Source: Protonemura montana (Eukaryota > Arthropoda > Insecta > Plecoptera > Nemouridae). Taken from it: DNA of 64,000 nt. Position numbers and translations under genes: made by a program. The stretch lies in assembly GCA_947568835.1 (NCBI GenBank), contig OX387608.1, positions 1,898,001-1,962,000 on the forward strand, in the 5' to 3' direction. Positions 33,300 through 44,982 of this stretch are shown piece after piece (the first letter of the stretch is position 1; every line of letters starts with the position of its first letter). The notes beneath the pieces were generated by a model that worked only from the letters and a program-made list of their open reading frames with translations, did no database searches and was not told the origin of the DNA.

Positions 33300-33901
33300 A
33301 TCTACATGTGACCATCATACACATGACCATCATACACATGACCATCATACACATGACCATCATACACATGACAGTCATACACATGACCATCATACACATG
33401 ACCGTCATACACATGACCATCATACACGTGACCATCATACACATGACCATCATACACATGACCATCATACACATGACCATCATACACATGACCATCATAC
33501 ACGTGACCATCATACACGTGACCATCATACACGTGACCATCATACACTTGACCATCAACACGTGACCATCATACACATGACCATCATACATATGACCATC
33601 ATACACATGACCATCATACACATGACCATCATACACATGACCGTCATACACATGACCATCATACACATGACCATCATACACGTGACCATCATACACTTGA
33701 CCATCATACACATGACCATCACACACGTGACCATCATACACGTGACCATCGTACACGTGACCATCATACACATGACCATCATACACGTGACCATCACACA
33801 CGTGACCATCATACACATGAACATCACACACATGACCATCATACACATGACCATCGTACACGTGACCATCATACACATGACCATCATACACATGACCATC
33901 A
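33300..33901. repeat. 15-bp minisatellite GACCATCATACACAT, about 40 copies
   Basis: It begins about 65 bp after the THUMPD3 stop, probably in its 3' UTR. The 15-mer is identical to the junction segment of the 5S-derived SINE unit (GTGACCATCATACACATGAC). As 15 is a multiple of 3, it gives long frames on both strands (HDHHT and DGHVY repeats), which I do not call genes. Confidence 0.95.
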
Positions 33902-34321
33902 TGTCTTTTGGCTCGGCAACTCGTTCGCCGTATATCAAGATGATTATTTTGAAGCGTGATAAGGTTGGCAGCACTTGTAGATTGTCCGGCAGAATCATTT
34001 AACTTCCACTCGACGTTAAGACACATTCAACCGGGTCTAGTTTGGGCGGTAAAACTTGTTTGAAACGCGCGGTTGTTTTCGATTCGGTCGATCACTGACG
34101 TCGATTACTACTTGATCTCTCAACAGAGTTTGCTGTCAATCTGTAGTACAACACTAGGTCTCGTTCAGTTATACTGGTTAGACAAGAGACCCTGAGTTTC
34201 CCTTGATGAAGTATTGTAGTCCGGTCCTCAGTGCCGGTCGATCTCTGAGGAATCGCGCTTTCTTGTGAGATCATGATATTGTTGGTAAGCTGAGTGCGAT
34301 CCAAGCCTCTTTAGGTGCGGA
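33902..34321. other. No gene recognised
   Basis: Short frames only. Confidence 0.45.
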
Positions 34322-35185
34322 TCATGGTATAAGGATAGGCTGACAAGGTATGGCACTCCGGTGGATGAGTTTGTGTTTGTCTCGCAATCCCAACACATCT
34401 GTTGGGACACTGTGAAAATCTTCAGATATATCGACAACTTCAAAATCTTCACTATTTGGAAACGTCTCAGTCAATATTTTCCTTAGCATTCCCGATGAGA
34501 TCGAGCTTTCTGGCTCATCAGGATCAGGATCAGACGGACCAGCCAACTGAGAAAAAACGTCGAGCTTTGAGAAATGTCCAGCTGCACGGATGGCAGAAAA
34601 GAAGTTCTCAAGCACATCTTGCTTGAGTCTTGCTAAGTGAGTATCTACTTGACATTATATCGTTTTTCCAAATCGTTGAACAAAAGTTTTACAGACTTTG
34701 AAGAAATAAATATTCCGGTTAGAAATGGAGCCAAGACTTTCTTTCCTTCCACCTGCATGACTGTGATCATAGCAATCATGTCGTTCAAAATTTCTAACTG
34801 GGTGTTGAGCGCTAAACCATATGCCTTCATTCTCTCCCGCCGATCAGGCTCAGGACGACGTGTACCTATGCATCAAATCAAACCAATCGTTGAAGAGTTT
34901 TAACAATTTTGCACATTGAGGCCAGATTTCTGTTTTGATCATGCCTTTCTTACCACACCATTTCAGAGCGCTCCCATTTGTGTTTGAGAAAAGTTCTGCT
35001 GCGATTTTGACTTTTTGCCTCCCTGCCTTCATGACATTCAGGTGGTTCAAAGTAAGCTTATGCGCAATTTTAACTGCCACTTTGTTTGTGTGGTCCAAAA
35101 GATCGATAAGTGGATCGGTATTGACAGTAATATTGTCAATTAAGAACCCACTGTCCAGAAAATGATTCCTTGACGGCTTTAAAAG
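34322..35185 (-). pseudogene. P-element/THAP9-like transposase relic
   Basis: Fragments in order on the minus strand: SGFLIDN to LLDHTNKVAVKIAHKLTLNH, WCGKKGMIKTEIWPQCAKLL, FLTGIFISSKSVKLLFNDLE, then VLENFFSAIRAAG. This is the order of the central and C-terminal P-element-type transposase domain (ending in the ENFFSxIR motif). The frame is broken near 34,858 (frameshift) and near 34,635-34,650 (stop and shift). No THAP zinc finger or terminal repeats were found. Confidence 0.7.
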
Positions 35186-35925
35186 GTGTGGTCGTCAGCG
35201 ACAACGTAAACTTGACGTTCTGCATCAAAAGGGTTGGTGAAGCATTGTCTGCAGATATATTCAGTTTCTTCCAAAGTCCCCGGTCTCACCACTCGGCCAC
35301 GAAGACCACCATGACAAGAGAGATGTATAACATGCTAAAATAACTCCTACTTCGCTGGCCACGGGTTTTTGAGAGCACGGGATGCGATCTCGAGACCTCC
35401 AGCAGGTGGACCGCGTATTTAATCCAATAGACAATATTAAAAATCATCAGCTCCACCTACAATAGCGCGCATTGCATTCTGGGTTTGGTATTTCTACTGG
35501 CCGCTCTGCTTTTGAACTCTACCAACGATCCGCTGTTATACCACGTGGGAGATAGTGAACTGGATCAAATGTAAGCACCTGTTTTATACCATTATTACAA
35601 CCTAAATGACCTGCAAATTAATTTATTATCTTATGTAAAATGAATGTACAATTAATAGCGAGCAAACATGACCTACAGTTCATGGGAGCAAGCTGTATAT
35701 AATGATCTAGTTTAGGGTTAAATATAGGGGGTGATACATTTTATAGGAAAAATAAGTACTGGTAGGCAGGCCTATTCAGGTATTTAAGGCTAACCTCCTT
35801 CTGCTCAATCTCATTTTAATAGATGAATAATGTGCATATTTGTTATTTCAGGTTAAGCAAGGCATCTTTAAGCAATGAGGGTGAAAAGTGTCGTGATGTG
35901 CTGACTAGTGGATACGGCTACCCGT
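35186..35925. other. No gene recognised
   Basis: No repeat family or coding match seen. Confidence 0.45.
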
Positions 35926-35929
35926 CAAC

Positions 35930-36345
35930 TGGTCGCAAAATCAAATGATCGCAACCTCCTACCATTTGAAAACGCTATCAGCTGCACATGCGATCAGTTG
36001 AATTCCCTGTCAGCTGAACGTGCGATCGGTTGAACTTGCTACCAGCTGCACTTGCTGTCAGTTGAGTTTGCTATCAGATGAGTTTCCAACCAGATGAATT
36101 TGCAATCAGCTAGAAGCTCTGTCTGATGGAGAAGAGATAATGTGAATCTCCGACCAGTCGCACAAGTTGCCACTTGCACATGCCATCACTTGGATTTACT
36201 ATCAGTTGAACATGCAACCAGCTGAAAACGCTATCGGCTGCACATCCTATCATTTGGTTTTACTGTCAGCTGAACATGCAACCACTTGAGTTTGCTATCG
36301 GCTGAATATGCGATCACTTGAACTTCCTATCAGATTAAGTCCCCA
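35930..36345. repeat. Degenerate 16-bp tandem array
   Basis: Units such as CTATCAGCTGCACATG, CGATCAGTTGAATTCC, CTGTCAGCTGAACGTG and CGATCGGTTGAACTTG repeat with period 16 and high divergence, with an irregular patch at 36,110-36,170. Many units carry CAGCTG or CAGTTG E-box-like cores. Confidence 0.8.
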
Positions 36346-36484
36346 TCTTCCGTGGTGGGGGCGTCGCCTACTCTAGGAGGCCATGGAAGGGAGCCAATCA
36401 GAGATCAACGACATGCACGTAGTACAAATATCATGCGACAGAGCGCAACACTGTGTACAACCAAAAATATAAAAATTGATGCCC

Positions 36485-36632
36485 AAAAATTACCGTCTCA
36501 AAAATTGATGCCCAGACGCGTTTGTTTGTCCGCGTTTGGGCATCAATTTTTAGACGGTTATAGTGTTGTTAATAATAAAATACTCCGCGCATCGCAAGCG
36601 TTTGCAATTTAAATAAGATTTCATCCTAATAC
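36485..36632. mobile_element. Short foldback element (tRNA-arm family)
   Basis: ACCGTCTCAAAAATTGATGC and its inverse (GCATCAATTTTTAGACGGT) flank CAGACGCGTTTGTTTGTCCG. The arm end GCAAGCGTTTGCAATTTAAA is on the right. Confidence 0.8.
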
Positions 36633-37340
36633 AAAATAGGCTGCCCGGGAATACTGACAGGTTTGTCCGAATCTAAGATACTGACATGTGACTGATTGTG
36701 TTCAAAATTTCCAATTATGAACAGAAGAAGCGAAGAGTGTCGGTATCAGAAGTCTCCGAGTCAAAGATAATATTATGTCGTGTCAGTATTACCGTTACGA
36801 CTAATTAACAGAGTTGACAGAATTAAGAGGCTAAGATGGCACATTACATGCTAAAGTTTTGAAAGTCATAGATATACATCACCGATGACTAATGACAGTC
36901 ATTAGATTGCGACTGAAAGAAGTATAAAATGCTCCTGGGATTGGTAGGTAAGGATCTATTCCATTTGATGAGTTTCTTGTTTCCAATCGGGTAATTGGAA
37001 ATCTCCAGTAAATGTTTACTGTTATACCTACGTTCGCTTTTCTAGAAAACGTATCCACGCCTTGCTGATAACTGATAGCAAAATGGATGAAATTTGCTAA
37101 AATTGCACCAAAATTTGCATCAGCCGGCAACATTAACATAATTAGGCAATCTCCGGGAACGCAAGGTTCCCCCCCCCCCCCCCCCCCCCCCGATCAAAAA
37201 GAATAGTTAACTGTGTAGACATATTCTATCGTAGATCGGCTTCCCGATCGAAATCCAGGCAGTAACCATAAATTCGTTCATAAATGAACGAATAATGCGT
37301 AAAGACAGTCTCAGCCGTTTGAAAGTCAGCAGTCCGCATC
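36633..37340. other. No gene recognised; C-homopolymer at about 37,168-37,190
   Basis: AT-rich sequence with one long C-run. Confidence 0.5.
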
Positions 37341-37341
37341 T

Positions 37342-37517
37342 ATGGGCCCCATTTTGTACAATCGCCTCCCCAACAAAATAAAATGTTTAAAAAGTAGACA
37401 AAGCTTTAAAAATGAAGTGAAGGGCTTTCTAATTTTCCATTGTTTTTATAGTATCGACGAATATGTAAATCTGAATAAATGTGAATGTAAATACTGTGTG
37501 AATGAAACAAGATTGTG
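37342..37517 (+). pseudogene. LINE reverse-transcriptase tail fragment
   Basis: An open stretch coding ILYNRLPNKIK, SFKNEVKGFLIF and CFYSIDEYVNL before a TGA, the typical end of a CR1/jockey-like ORF2. It is followed by a 3' UTR-like stretch to about 37,630. Strongly 5'-truncated. Confidence 0.75.
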
Positions 37518-37637
37518 ATTGTATGATAGAATATTTTAATATGGACAATTTCCAAGCCTGCTTTAACACACATTTGTAAAAACTCTGGCATGTAAAATGT
37601 TTTACAATGGAAAATAAAGAAATTGAATTGACTTGAA

Positions 37638-37733
37638 TGACGGTCACCCATCCAATACCCGACCCAACGCAGTGTTGCTTAACTTCGGTGATATCACGAG
37701 ATTCGGTGTTTCCAACACGCCAAACCGTTCGGA
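37638..37733 (-). mobile_element. Solo 5S-like SINE head, antisense
   Basis: TTGCTTAACTTCGGTGATAT and CACGAGATTCGGTGTTTCCA correspond, antisense, to both halves of 5S rRNA. The body is absent. Confidence 0.75.
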
Positions 37734-39015
37734 ATCCATAAATGATCAACTTGGAATACCTAACATCTAAGTTTTTTTTCTCATCTCATAATATGCACCT
37801 GATTGATGTGGGGAAGTCCGAGTGAGAGATAAAGTACGACCAAAGGTACGACAGAGAAGCGTAAACTTACATACCACTATATTTTGTTGCAAACCGACAA
37901 ACTTCTGTTGCAAATGTATTACGTTTTCTGTTGAAAAATATTGTACCACAAGATTGTAACTCAAACGATGTAATTTCAAAGTTTGAAGTAGCTCTTTTGA
38001 GACTTTTAGTATAGTAATTAGATAATTAATAATTACCATAGAAGTATATTTTTGAGAAATAAAGTCTCCGGGCTGAGATTTCGCCGTTTAGCTCATTGTC
38101 CAATGTGTCATTCAATTTCTTTAATTCTTTTGTCGAGTTCAATTAATTGAAGCTTGTAAATTGTTTGTATCAAAGTATTGATCGATTAATTACACAATTT
38201 CTTACTTCCCAAACGGGTTTTTTCCACATTATGGCTAAAGTTTTGCAAAAATGATAACTAAACGTCGTATCGCGCACAAGTCTTTGCACTTTTCTCTATG
38301 TTTTTTGGGGTGCCACAGAGAGCAGGAGATTTGAATGTATAATATCACATGAAAGCAAACCACACACTTCAGAAGCAGGGGGTTTAAGAAAAGGAATGGT
38401 GTCGTGATCTATTGAAGGCATTGGAAATTAACGCTAACAAATGTCACAGATCGGCTATGAATTTATATGGAGTTACGTCAGTTCTCAAAATTGATTCTGG
38501 AATACATTTGAGGAGTGTTACAGCGCTGTCTTCGAGTCTTACATGGATAGATACTGACATGGAGGAAGTGCACGGATTTGTCTTGTCTTCGATACATATA
38601 TTAAAACAGCAATTGCCTACGTGAATTGAGAGGAAAATAACAATGGAAAAAACCTCGAGCCACCATTCCAAACAGTTGCAATAACTTCCTCGAAGTGGAT
38701 AGCAACAAAGAAGAGTTATTTAAATTACTATCAGAGTCAAAAGCCTAGAACACAATTTGTGCCAAGAATAATATTGCTTTGCAAGACTGGAAACCAAGCT
38801 ATCAGCAATGGAGACATCGACACTAGCTCAAAAATGCTTGAGGAAGAACTGTACTAAAAGTTCAGTGTTCATGAATATGCCGCAAGTGACGGGGCAGACA
38901 GTACGCCGCAATTTGTGCCGTGCATTAATTGGGTGCGATATGCGGTCTTCGTTTTCTATAGCCGAGGAAAGAAAGACGTGCTAGACTCAAAGAACAGCGT
39001 TAAAAGTATTCCATC
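37734..39015. other. No gene recognised
   Basis: AT-rich; short frames (for example 38,412-38,624) have no family resemblance. Confidence 0.5.
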
Positions 39016-39414
39016 CAGGGTCGGATAGGCCCATTAAGCGACCGGGCAAATGCCCGAAGGGCCGGTGAGTTTTTAGTATACTTTAGGGCCGGTTAAATTT
39101 TATTTAAGTAATTTGTGTATTTTCTATCAATGTTCAACGAGAAAAAATGGTAAGTGGTCTTTATACCTATATATAGATCTATATACCGTATAATCTTAAT
39201 TATAGTTTGCTTTTATTTCGCTGATAAATCTACATAATTGAACTTGATCATTTAAAACAAAGAAACAAATGAGTAACATAAAATAATGTTATAAATAAGT
39301 GAAAACGTATACCCTTTATACAACCCTTTCAAGGAGAATGGTGGGAACGGGGGGGAGGGGGGGGGGATTTTATTTAAAATGCCCGGGCCAGTGTTTTTTT
39401 CCAAACCAACCCTG
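39016..39414. mobile_element. hAT-like MITE with imperfect 8-bp target duplication
   Basis: The ends are CAGGGTCGGATAGG and, inverted, CAGGGTTGGTTTGG. Flanks ATTCCATC (39,008-39,015) and ATTGCATC (39,415-39,422) agree at 7 of 8 positions, the hAT duplication length. No coding capacity. Subterminal GGGCAAATGCCC and a G-run are inside. Confidence 0.65.
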
Positions 39415-39422
39415 ATTGCATC

Positions 39423-41406
39423 AGTCCTGGATCAGTCCTGGATGAGTCAGTTCCTTGCATCAGTGAATATTGCACTCACAACGGCCTTAAAGTTCTGACC
39501 ACCGATCAACTTTGAACTTTCCAGGGAAATATACATTATAAGTTGTTACCAATCAGCCAGGCAAAATATGGCAAAATATCCAGGCAAAATATATTTGGAT
39601 CCAATGTCTAGTATCGTCCCCTTGTCTACCAGCCCCCGCTGATTGGGACTGTCAAAGGACAGCTCCCAATCAACGTCAAACTGTCAACGTCAAAATCCAC
39701 TTAAAACGTACAATGCAAAGTACGCATCATGCAAAGTAATCAGTATTTTCAAAATAAGGCAATGCATTTAGGTATCTTCTCAATGTTGCGATCTGATTGG
39801 ACGTGGATGCAAGACACAATGTGAGACGGCAAAGCCACCCGCAGAAACCCACACGTATTGTCTGATTTTCAATATACTGATTACCTTACATGGTGTTTAA
39901 AGTAATTGATGTAATTGAGTTGATTTCAATGATTACGAGACCTAATTAAGATATCCTATACAGGTATGTTAGTTTATTGTAAATACAGTCAATTTAGTTA
40001 AAGTTCTTATTTCCACGATTCGATTCCTCGTTCAATTTTGTAGAGAAATTAACTATAACAAAAGAAACCAATAATTGCAGATCAATCGCCAAATATTATT
40101 TTTTAATTTTTCATCAAACTTTGCAAAATTGAGTAGTTCCGAAGTTGTTGAGCCCGTACGTGTTTTTTTCTCTTCTATTTCTCTGTTCTAACAATCCGTT
40201 AGTTTGTTATTTTCTTGGCAACAGCCAATCAGAAGATGTTTTTTGTTTGTTAACAGACTGTTAATTAGCCTTAGCTAGTAAAATTAACGAACGAATGATC
40301 GAATGAAATAATGAATGAAAATGAACGAGGAATACTAGCGGCACAAAATTTACTAAGTACCTACTTACATAAAAAAAACTTACCATCAACATGCTGGGTG
40401 TGGTGTTTTTACGGTTCTATATGTATAAAAAAAGCATGCCGATTTAATGCTCGATTGGTAAGAAATTGGTCAAAGACGACGCGTTTTTTATAATGCCTAT
40501 AACTATGATGAGAGAACGCAATTGGTTCCAAGCGACGATGTAATTTGGTTTTTAAAACAAGTCACCGGAGGTTAGAGTCTTTTCAAGCCATAATATGGAG
40601 CACCCTACCACGACAGTAGTGTAGGAACCCCGGTTCTAGATCAGAAGGAGAAGGAAGTCATTGACCTCTGTGGGAAAACTGCTGACGCCCGGAAAATTCC
40701 TAGCGTCTTGGACGGTACGAAATAAAATGCAGATTCAGCAGAAATTTGAGATGTGCGCGTGCGCATTTTTACTGTTAGCTTGTAGTGTAAGGTGATATTA
40801 CATTTGAAGATAACTATAGTCGATTCATTTTGAGGTGACCTCCTGCATATAATCATGCATGTATACGTGCATGTTAAGGTGCACTACTTACGTGATTTCT
40901 TAAAATAAATGTACTTTAGATGTTTAAGAAATATAAATGCAGCAACCTAATCTAATTTCCCACGATCAGATGTCACTGTACCAAATGACAAGTACCTATA
41001 CAGTCTGTTCATTCTACATAAATAATCATAAATCTGACACTCAACTGCATACAACTATATGCATTTCCGGTGTACTACCTTAAATAAACTGTACTATAGC
41101 TTCCTACAAAAATATTATTGCAATGCCGATGTAACATTTTCCCAGATTTTCCCAGCGTGGCCCTCGTATTGCTTGGTAGATTCATCGATCAATCACTGAT
41201 TTGACAAAATCAGATTTCACTGTACCAAATAACAAGTACTTCTATAGTAGGTTTATTTCTAAGAAACGTCATCTGTTTGCATTATATGCCTGTGTAATTA
41301 TACACGATTACTGCCCAGAGTTTAGGTGTGGTTATACATTACAATGAACGCAATTTAGATAATATGTTAGTGGTCAATAATTGCAAATCAGCAAAATGTT
41401 AGGACA
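39423..41406. other. No gene recognised
   Basis: AT-rich. Two stretches near 40,975 and 41,215 share TCACTGTACCAAAT and ACAAGTAC, suggesting an old duplication. Confidence 0.5.
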
Positions 41407-42008
41407 ATGAACTGTTCGACGTTCTGTTCTCACCGACATCATCATTCGATTCAAAGTTATCAGAGAGGCAACAGCAAGAGCAATAGTTACGGTAACAGCA
41501 GGAGTAACAGAAACAACTGCAAGAAAGTAAGTAGTATAATTATATTTTTATATTTATTAGAAACTCTAATAACCTTATATTTTTATTTAAATCTCCTTGA
41601 TGATTTGATACTTTCTGTCACAGGAGTATTTCTGCAAATCTGGAATGAAATTTATTTACATCTAATATAAAATATACTAATTCAGTTTTTCCTATTTTTC
41701 TTTGTAATCAGATGGACTTCCTTAACCAACTTGGGAGCTGCAAGGCAGTTGAGTTCGGAAAGATAGATGAACTCCCAGAACATATAGCTTTTCTAATCGA
41801 TGAGTGGGCGGCGATCACAACAAGATACGGTCGTCAAATTCAAATCACCGTTAACAGTTTGAAATATTTTCTCCCCGCTAGATTTAATAAAATAACCGAT
41901 TCAGATTTAACCTCTTTCAATCTTAAACAGATCACTATAACCTTTAAAGGCACCAAAAAATTTGGGGTGTACCCACCAACTGCAATTTTAGAATTTAACG
42001 ATATTTAA
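41407..42008 (+). CDS. Small Maverick-associated protein, two exons
   Basis: Exon 41,407-41,526 ends at AAGAAA|GTAAGT and joins 41,712-42,008 after the strong acceptor TTTTTCTTTGTAATCAG, with phase 0 on both sides, giving 138 residues. Exon 1 is Ser/Asn/His-rich. Exon 2 contains ITTRYGRQIQITV, KYFLPARFNKI and ITFKGTKKFG. This resembles small beta-rich proteins I recall beside Maverick capsid genes (pattern TKYG..FLP.R). Function unknown. An alternative is that exon 2 alone is translated from its own ATG. It is the only unbroken frame in the element. Confidence 0.5.
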
Positions 42009-42524
42009 AATTTGCTGACGGATTGAAAAAAAAAATATATATATTTAAAAAACTGAACTGTATTCACAAATAAAAGAAAAAATTTTGTTTTAAAACTGAA
42101 TTCACTGAGAGTATTTATTGAACAAAAACCTTTTATAAAATTACCAATTCCAGAAACTAGATCCATGTCTACATCCATAATCCGTTTTTATTCACGAAAA
42201 TATCATATAAAGTATTGATTGAATAAGTTTTTGAAAATTGCTGATGTTGAATAAGTATAAATATCAAGGTGAGTTGAAGAATCGAATACGTTTGGTAGAA
42301 TTTGATAGTTATCTCAGTTACAGATATTGAAACTTCTCCATTTATCCCATCGTATGCAGATTTCAGATTTGTTTCTGACACCTTTTTCCACAGCAAACAA
42401 GTGTCGATCACGTTTGATCTTGTTCAGTCAGGCAATACATTTTATTTTAAATATATAAGGAGACAGGAAAAAGATGCTTGCAGGTTTTATGAATAACTCA
42501 GAATCCCAAATTTACATACATTTA
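42009..42524. other. Maverick interior, possible remnant frame
   Basis: A 64-codon frame at 42,302-42,496 (+) ends YFKYIRRQEKDACRFYE. I cannot assign it; it may be a decayed exon of the small plus-strand gene. Confidence 0.25.
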
Positions 42525-43061
42525 TTAAAATCTCATCATATAAAGTGGATTACATTCACGACTACAACAAGTTTGATTGTTCATACATTTTCGGATAGGA
42601 GTAAAACAAGTTATGAATTTTTCTTGAAACAATGAACGTGCGAGTTGATCATTTTCATCACAAGTTCTATTATTAAAGAAATACATGAATTCTTGCATGC
42701 TAAGATCTCGAGATCGATGCGCGAGAAATAATGCTACCCATTCACCACAGACATCAGATGTTGGACTTTGAAGCTGTTTTTCGTTGTATGTCCATGTAGT
42801 ACACTGACGACTCAAAAATTCGTGATGCATTTTTACAATTGGTGGGATTCCAAAAGAATCAAAAAATTCACCTCGTCCGAATTCGTCGATGTGAAAAGCA
42901 ACCTAATGCGAGCCAGGTTTGTTACTAGGATCTGTGTTCGCTATTAGTACACACGGATGTTGCACAATTCGAGGCAGATTGTTTGCAGCGAATACTCCAC
43001 GAAATAACGGACTTGTGAACTTGTCACATAGCATAACTTCTTCAAGATGTAGTGAATTCAT
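42525..43061 (-). pseudogene. Adenain-like (C5) cysteine protease, one nonsense codon
   Basis: A 178-codon frame from an ATG at 43,061. Family motifs: NTDPSNKPGSH (catalytic His), FHIDEFGRGEFFDSFG (acidic residue) and SDVCGEWVALFLAHR (catalytic Cys). In Mavericks this enzyme is thought to mature the capsid proteins. A TAG at 42,903-42,905 lies directly after the catalytic His, where the family has Trp. Otherwise the frame is open. Confidence 0.85.
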
Positions 43062-43192
43062 GACTTTGAATCGTCTTCTGCAATGCGTTGACTCAAAGTG
43101 ATTTTATTTCTATCCCAAATCGTTATTATAGCAGTCACCGTCATCAATAACTTAGTAAAGTAGTGGAGGGGGTGAAAAATAATTCTAGTTTT

Positions 43193-44518
43193 CTAAATAT
43201 CATCTTCTTTTTTGTATAAAAAATCTGTGATTACATTTGTATCTCTAGTTATTTCCATTAAACTATCATTTTCGGAATATAAAATCATATCTACAGGACC
43301 TGTTAAGGTAGCGTTGAATCGAACTTCAATTCGGAATGACCCGTTTCGCTGTATAGACCAATGATTTGAGCTCGCCGACTGATCAGCAGTAAGATCAAAA
43401 ACAGTAAGAAAATATCCATGAGCGTATTCCTCGCGAGATATATCATTTCCAACGTCTTGATGATTAATGCCTGTCCCTTCAAACAATGTCCTATATGCAG
43501 GAATGAATAGATTATTCTTGAAATCAGGCTGAAGAGCTGTGGTAGGAATTTGTTGTGAATCTACATACAATTGAAGAAAATTCAAATCATGATTTTTAAA
43601 GAAAAAAGGATTTTTCCCAAAATCTCCATTGAACGCAGCATTTGAAACAAATCCAATCGCAACTCGTTTAGGTAACGTCCCTAAATATAAATTATCAATA
43701 GTTCTAGATATGACCCCCGCAGGGATTGTAATATTTTTAATTTCTACTCGATTCAATGGATACTTCAGATTCTATCGTTCGAGTGCTCGCGAGTATCCCA
43801 AATGCAGCTCAGGTTTGATTCTGACTTTCCTCACAAACAACGTCGCATCAAGAATGTGCGTCTTTACCGAAGTATCTTCTGACATTAAATGAAATGCGTC
43901 TTTATTTAAATGAAATTTTAATCGCATTTCAACACCGTTAATAAGCAGCTTATCAGATGCAAATAGCTCATGATGGATACTAGACATTAGATCCACAGTT
44001 TTACTACCTTTTATGAAGCTTGACCTCTTAACAAGTCCATCATTATCCTTGAAATCGTTGAATTTACCTGCAGTATCTTTTTACCACAGTCTGGAAGTTA
44101 AATGCGTTTTTTTAGCTGATGAACCAAAGTTCAGTAAAGTTTCAATATATGCTCGATAACCATAAGTGTGTGAAGGCGATGATATCAGTTTACCATTCAA
44201 TGAGACCTCCACTTGCGAAAACAAACTATGCATCCAGTTATTGACCGGTCCGGTCACAACTTTATCATCAGCAATTAAATTAGTACCATCTGCTTTGGTA
44301 ATTTTTGCTGTTAAAAGGAGCTCTGTGTATGCAAGATCAATGAACTCATTGCCATTATTATTTACAACAAACTCGAATTGTGAATTTCCTTCCAAAGACA
44401 CAATAGGTTTATATGCTGCTTTGTATCCATATTCGATGGCTGCTTGTGTTTAAGGTGTTGTGAAAAGATCGAGCTCAGATTTCATAGCCTCCATCGAATT
44501 GCTATGTATAACAGACAT
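43193..44518 (-). pseudogene. Maverick major capsid protein (F54H12.2-like), three nonsense codons
   Basis: A single frame of 442 codons, colinear with the F54H12.2-like family, taken as a double-jelly-roll major capsid. Landmarks: GPVNNWMHSLFSQVEVSLN, YRAYIETLLNFGSSAKKTHL, LDATLFVRKVRI, FNGDFGKNPFFFKNHDL and DISREEYAHGYFLTVFDL. Stops interrupt it at 44,450-44,452 (TAA), 44,081-44,083 (TAA) and 43,772-43,774 (TAG). No frameshift was found. It sits between the core-like and protease frames, as expected. Confidence 0.85.
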
Positions 44519-44520
44519 TT

Positions 44521-44975
44521 TCACTTTTCAAAAATATCTCGCACTCTTCTCGATAACTTTATCTTCTTGGTGGTTTTCTTGCGTTGATGACTCGAAGATT
44601 GTCTCTTCTTCTTTTTAACAACAACAGCCTTCCTACCACGGTTGCCCGGCACCAACTGAAGTGATTGGCAGCTTTTCAATCGTTTAAGACCAGAGCCCTT
44701 CATAAGAGTAAGTTTATCTTCGGCTTTTCGTTTAAGATTCGAACCAGCTTCCTTCAATCTATTTTCAAACGATTGTTTCACATTTTTTCTTTCCATTAAA
44801 TCATTTGCAAAATTTACTCCAGTCATGAGTACTTCTTGAGCAAGAGAAATGCTAAAAATGACGCTAGTCCACAACCACGCTGAAATTTGCTACCGTGATA
44901 TATATTCATCCCCGATCCACATTGATTTTGGAAATAATCAATGTATCGATCATGATAGTTACTGCTTTTACACAT
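44521..44975 (-). pseudogene. Core-like basic protein (adenovirus pX-like), frameshifted
   Basis: The N-terminal part has YHDRYIDYFQNQCGSGM and FQRGCGLASFLAF, then a frameshift near 44,850. The C-terminal part has GVNFANDLMERKN, FENRLKEAGSNLKRKAEDKL and a Lys/Arg-rich end (VVVKKKKRQ). The layout matches small basic proteins encoded next to the capsid gene in this group. The role in DNA condensation is inferred from composition. Confidence 0.7.
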
Positions 44976-44982
44976 TTTAAAT

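Noticed and set aside
33232..34026. Histidine-rich or DGHVY-repeat protein genes on both strands
   Set aside because: The 15-bp satellite is open on both strands by chance of unit length; no start context, introns or non-repeat domain.
43193..44518. Stop-codon recoding in a live viral capsid gene
   Set aside because: Neighbouring genes carry frameshifts and the integrase is truncated, so ordinary decay is the simpler reading; kept only as a weak finding.
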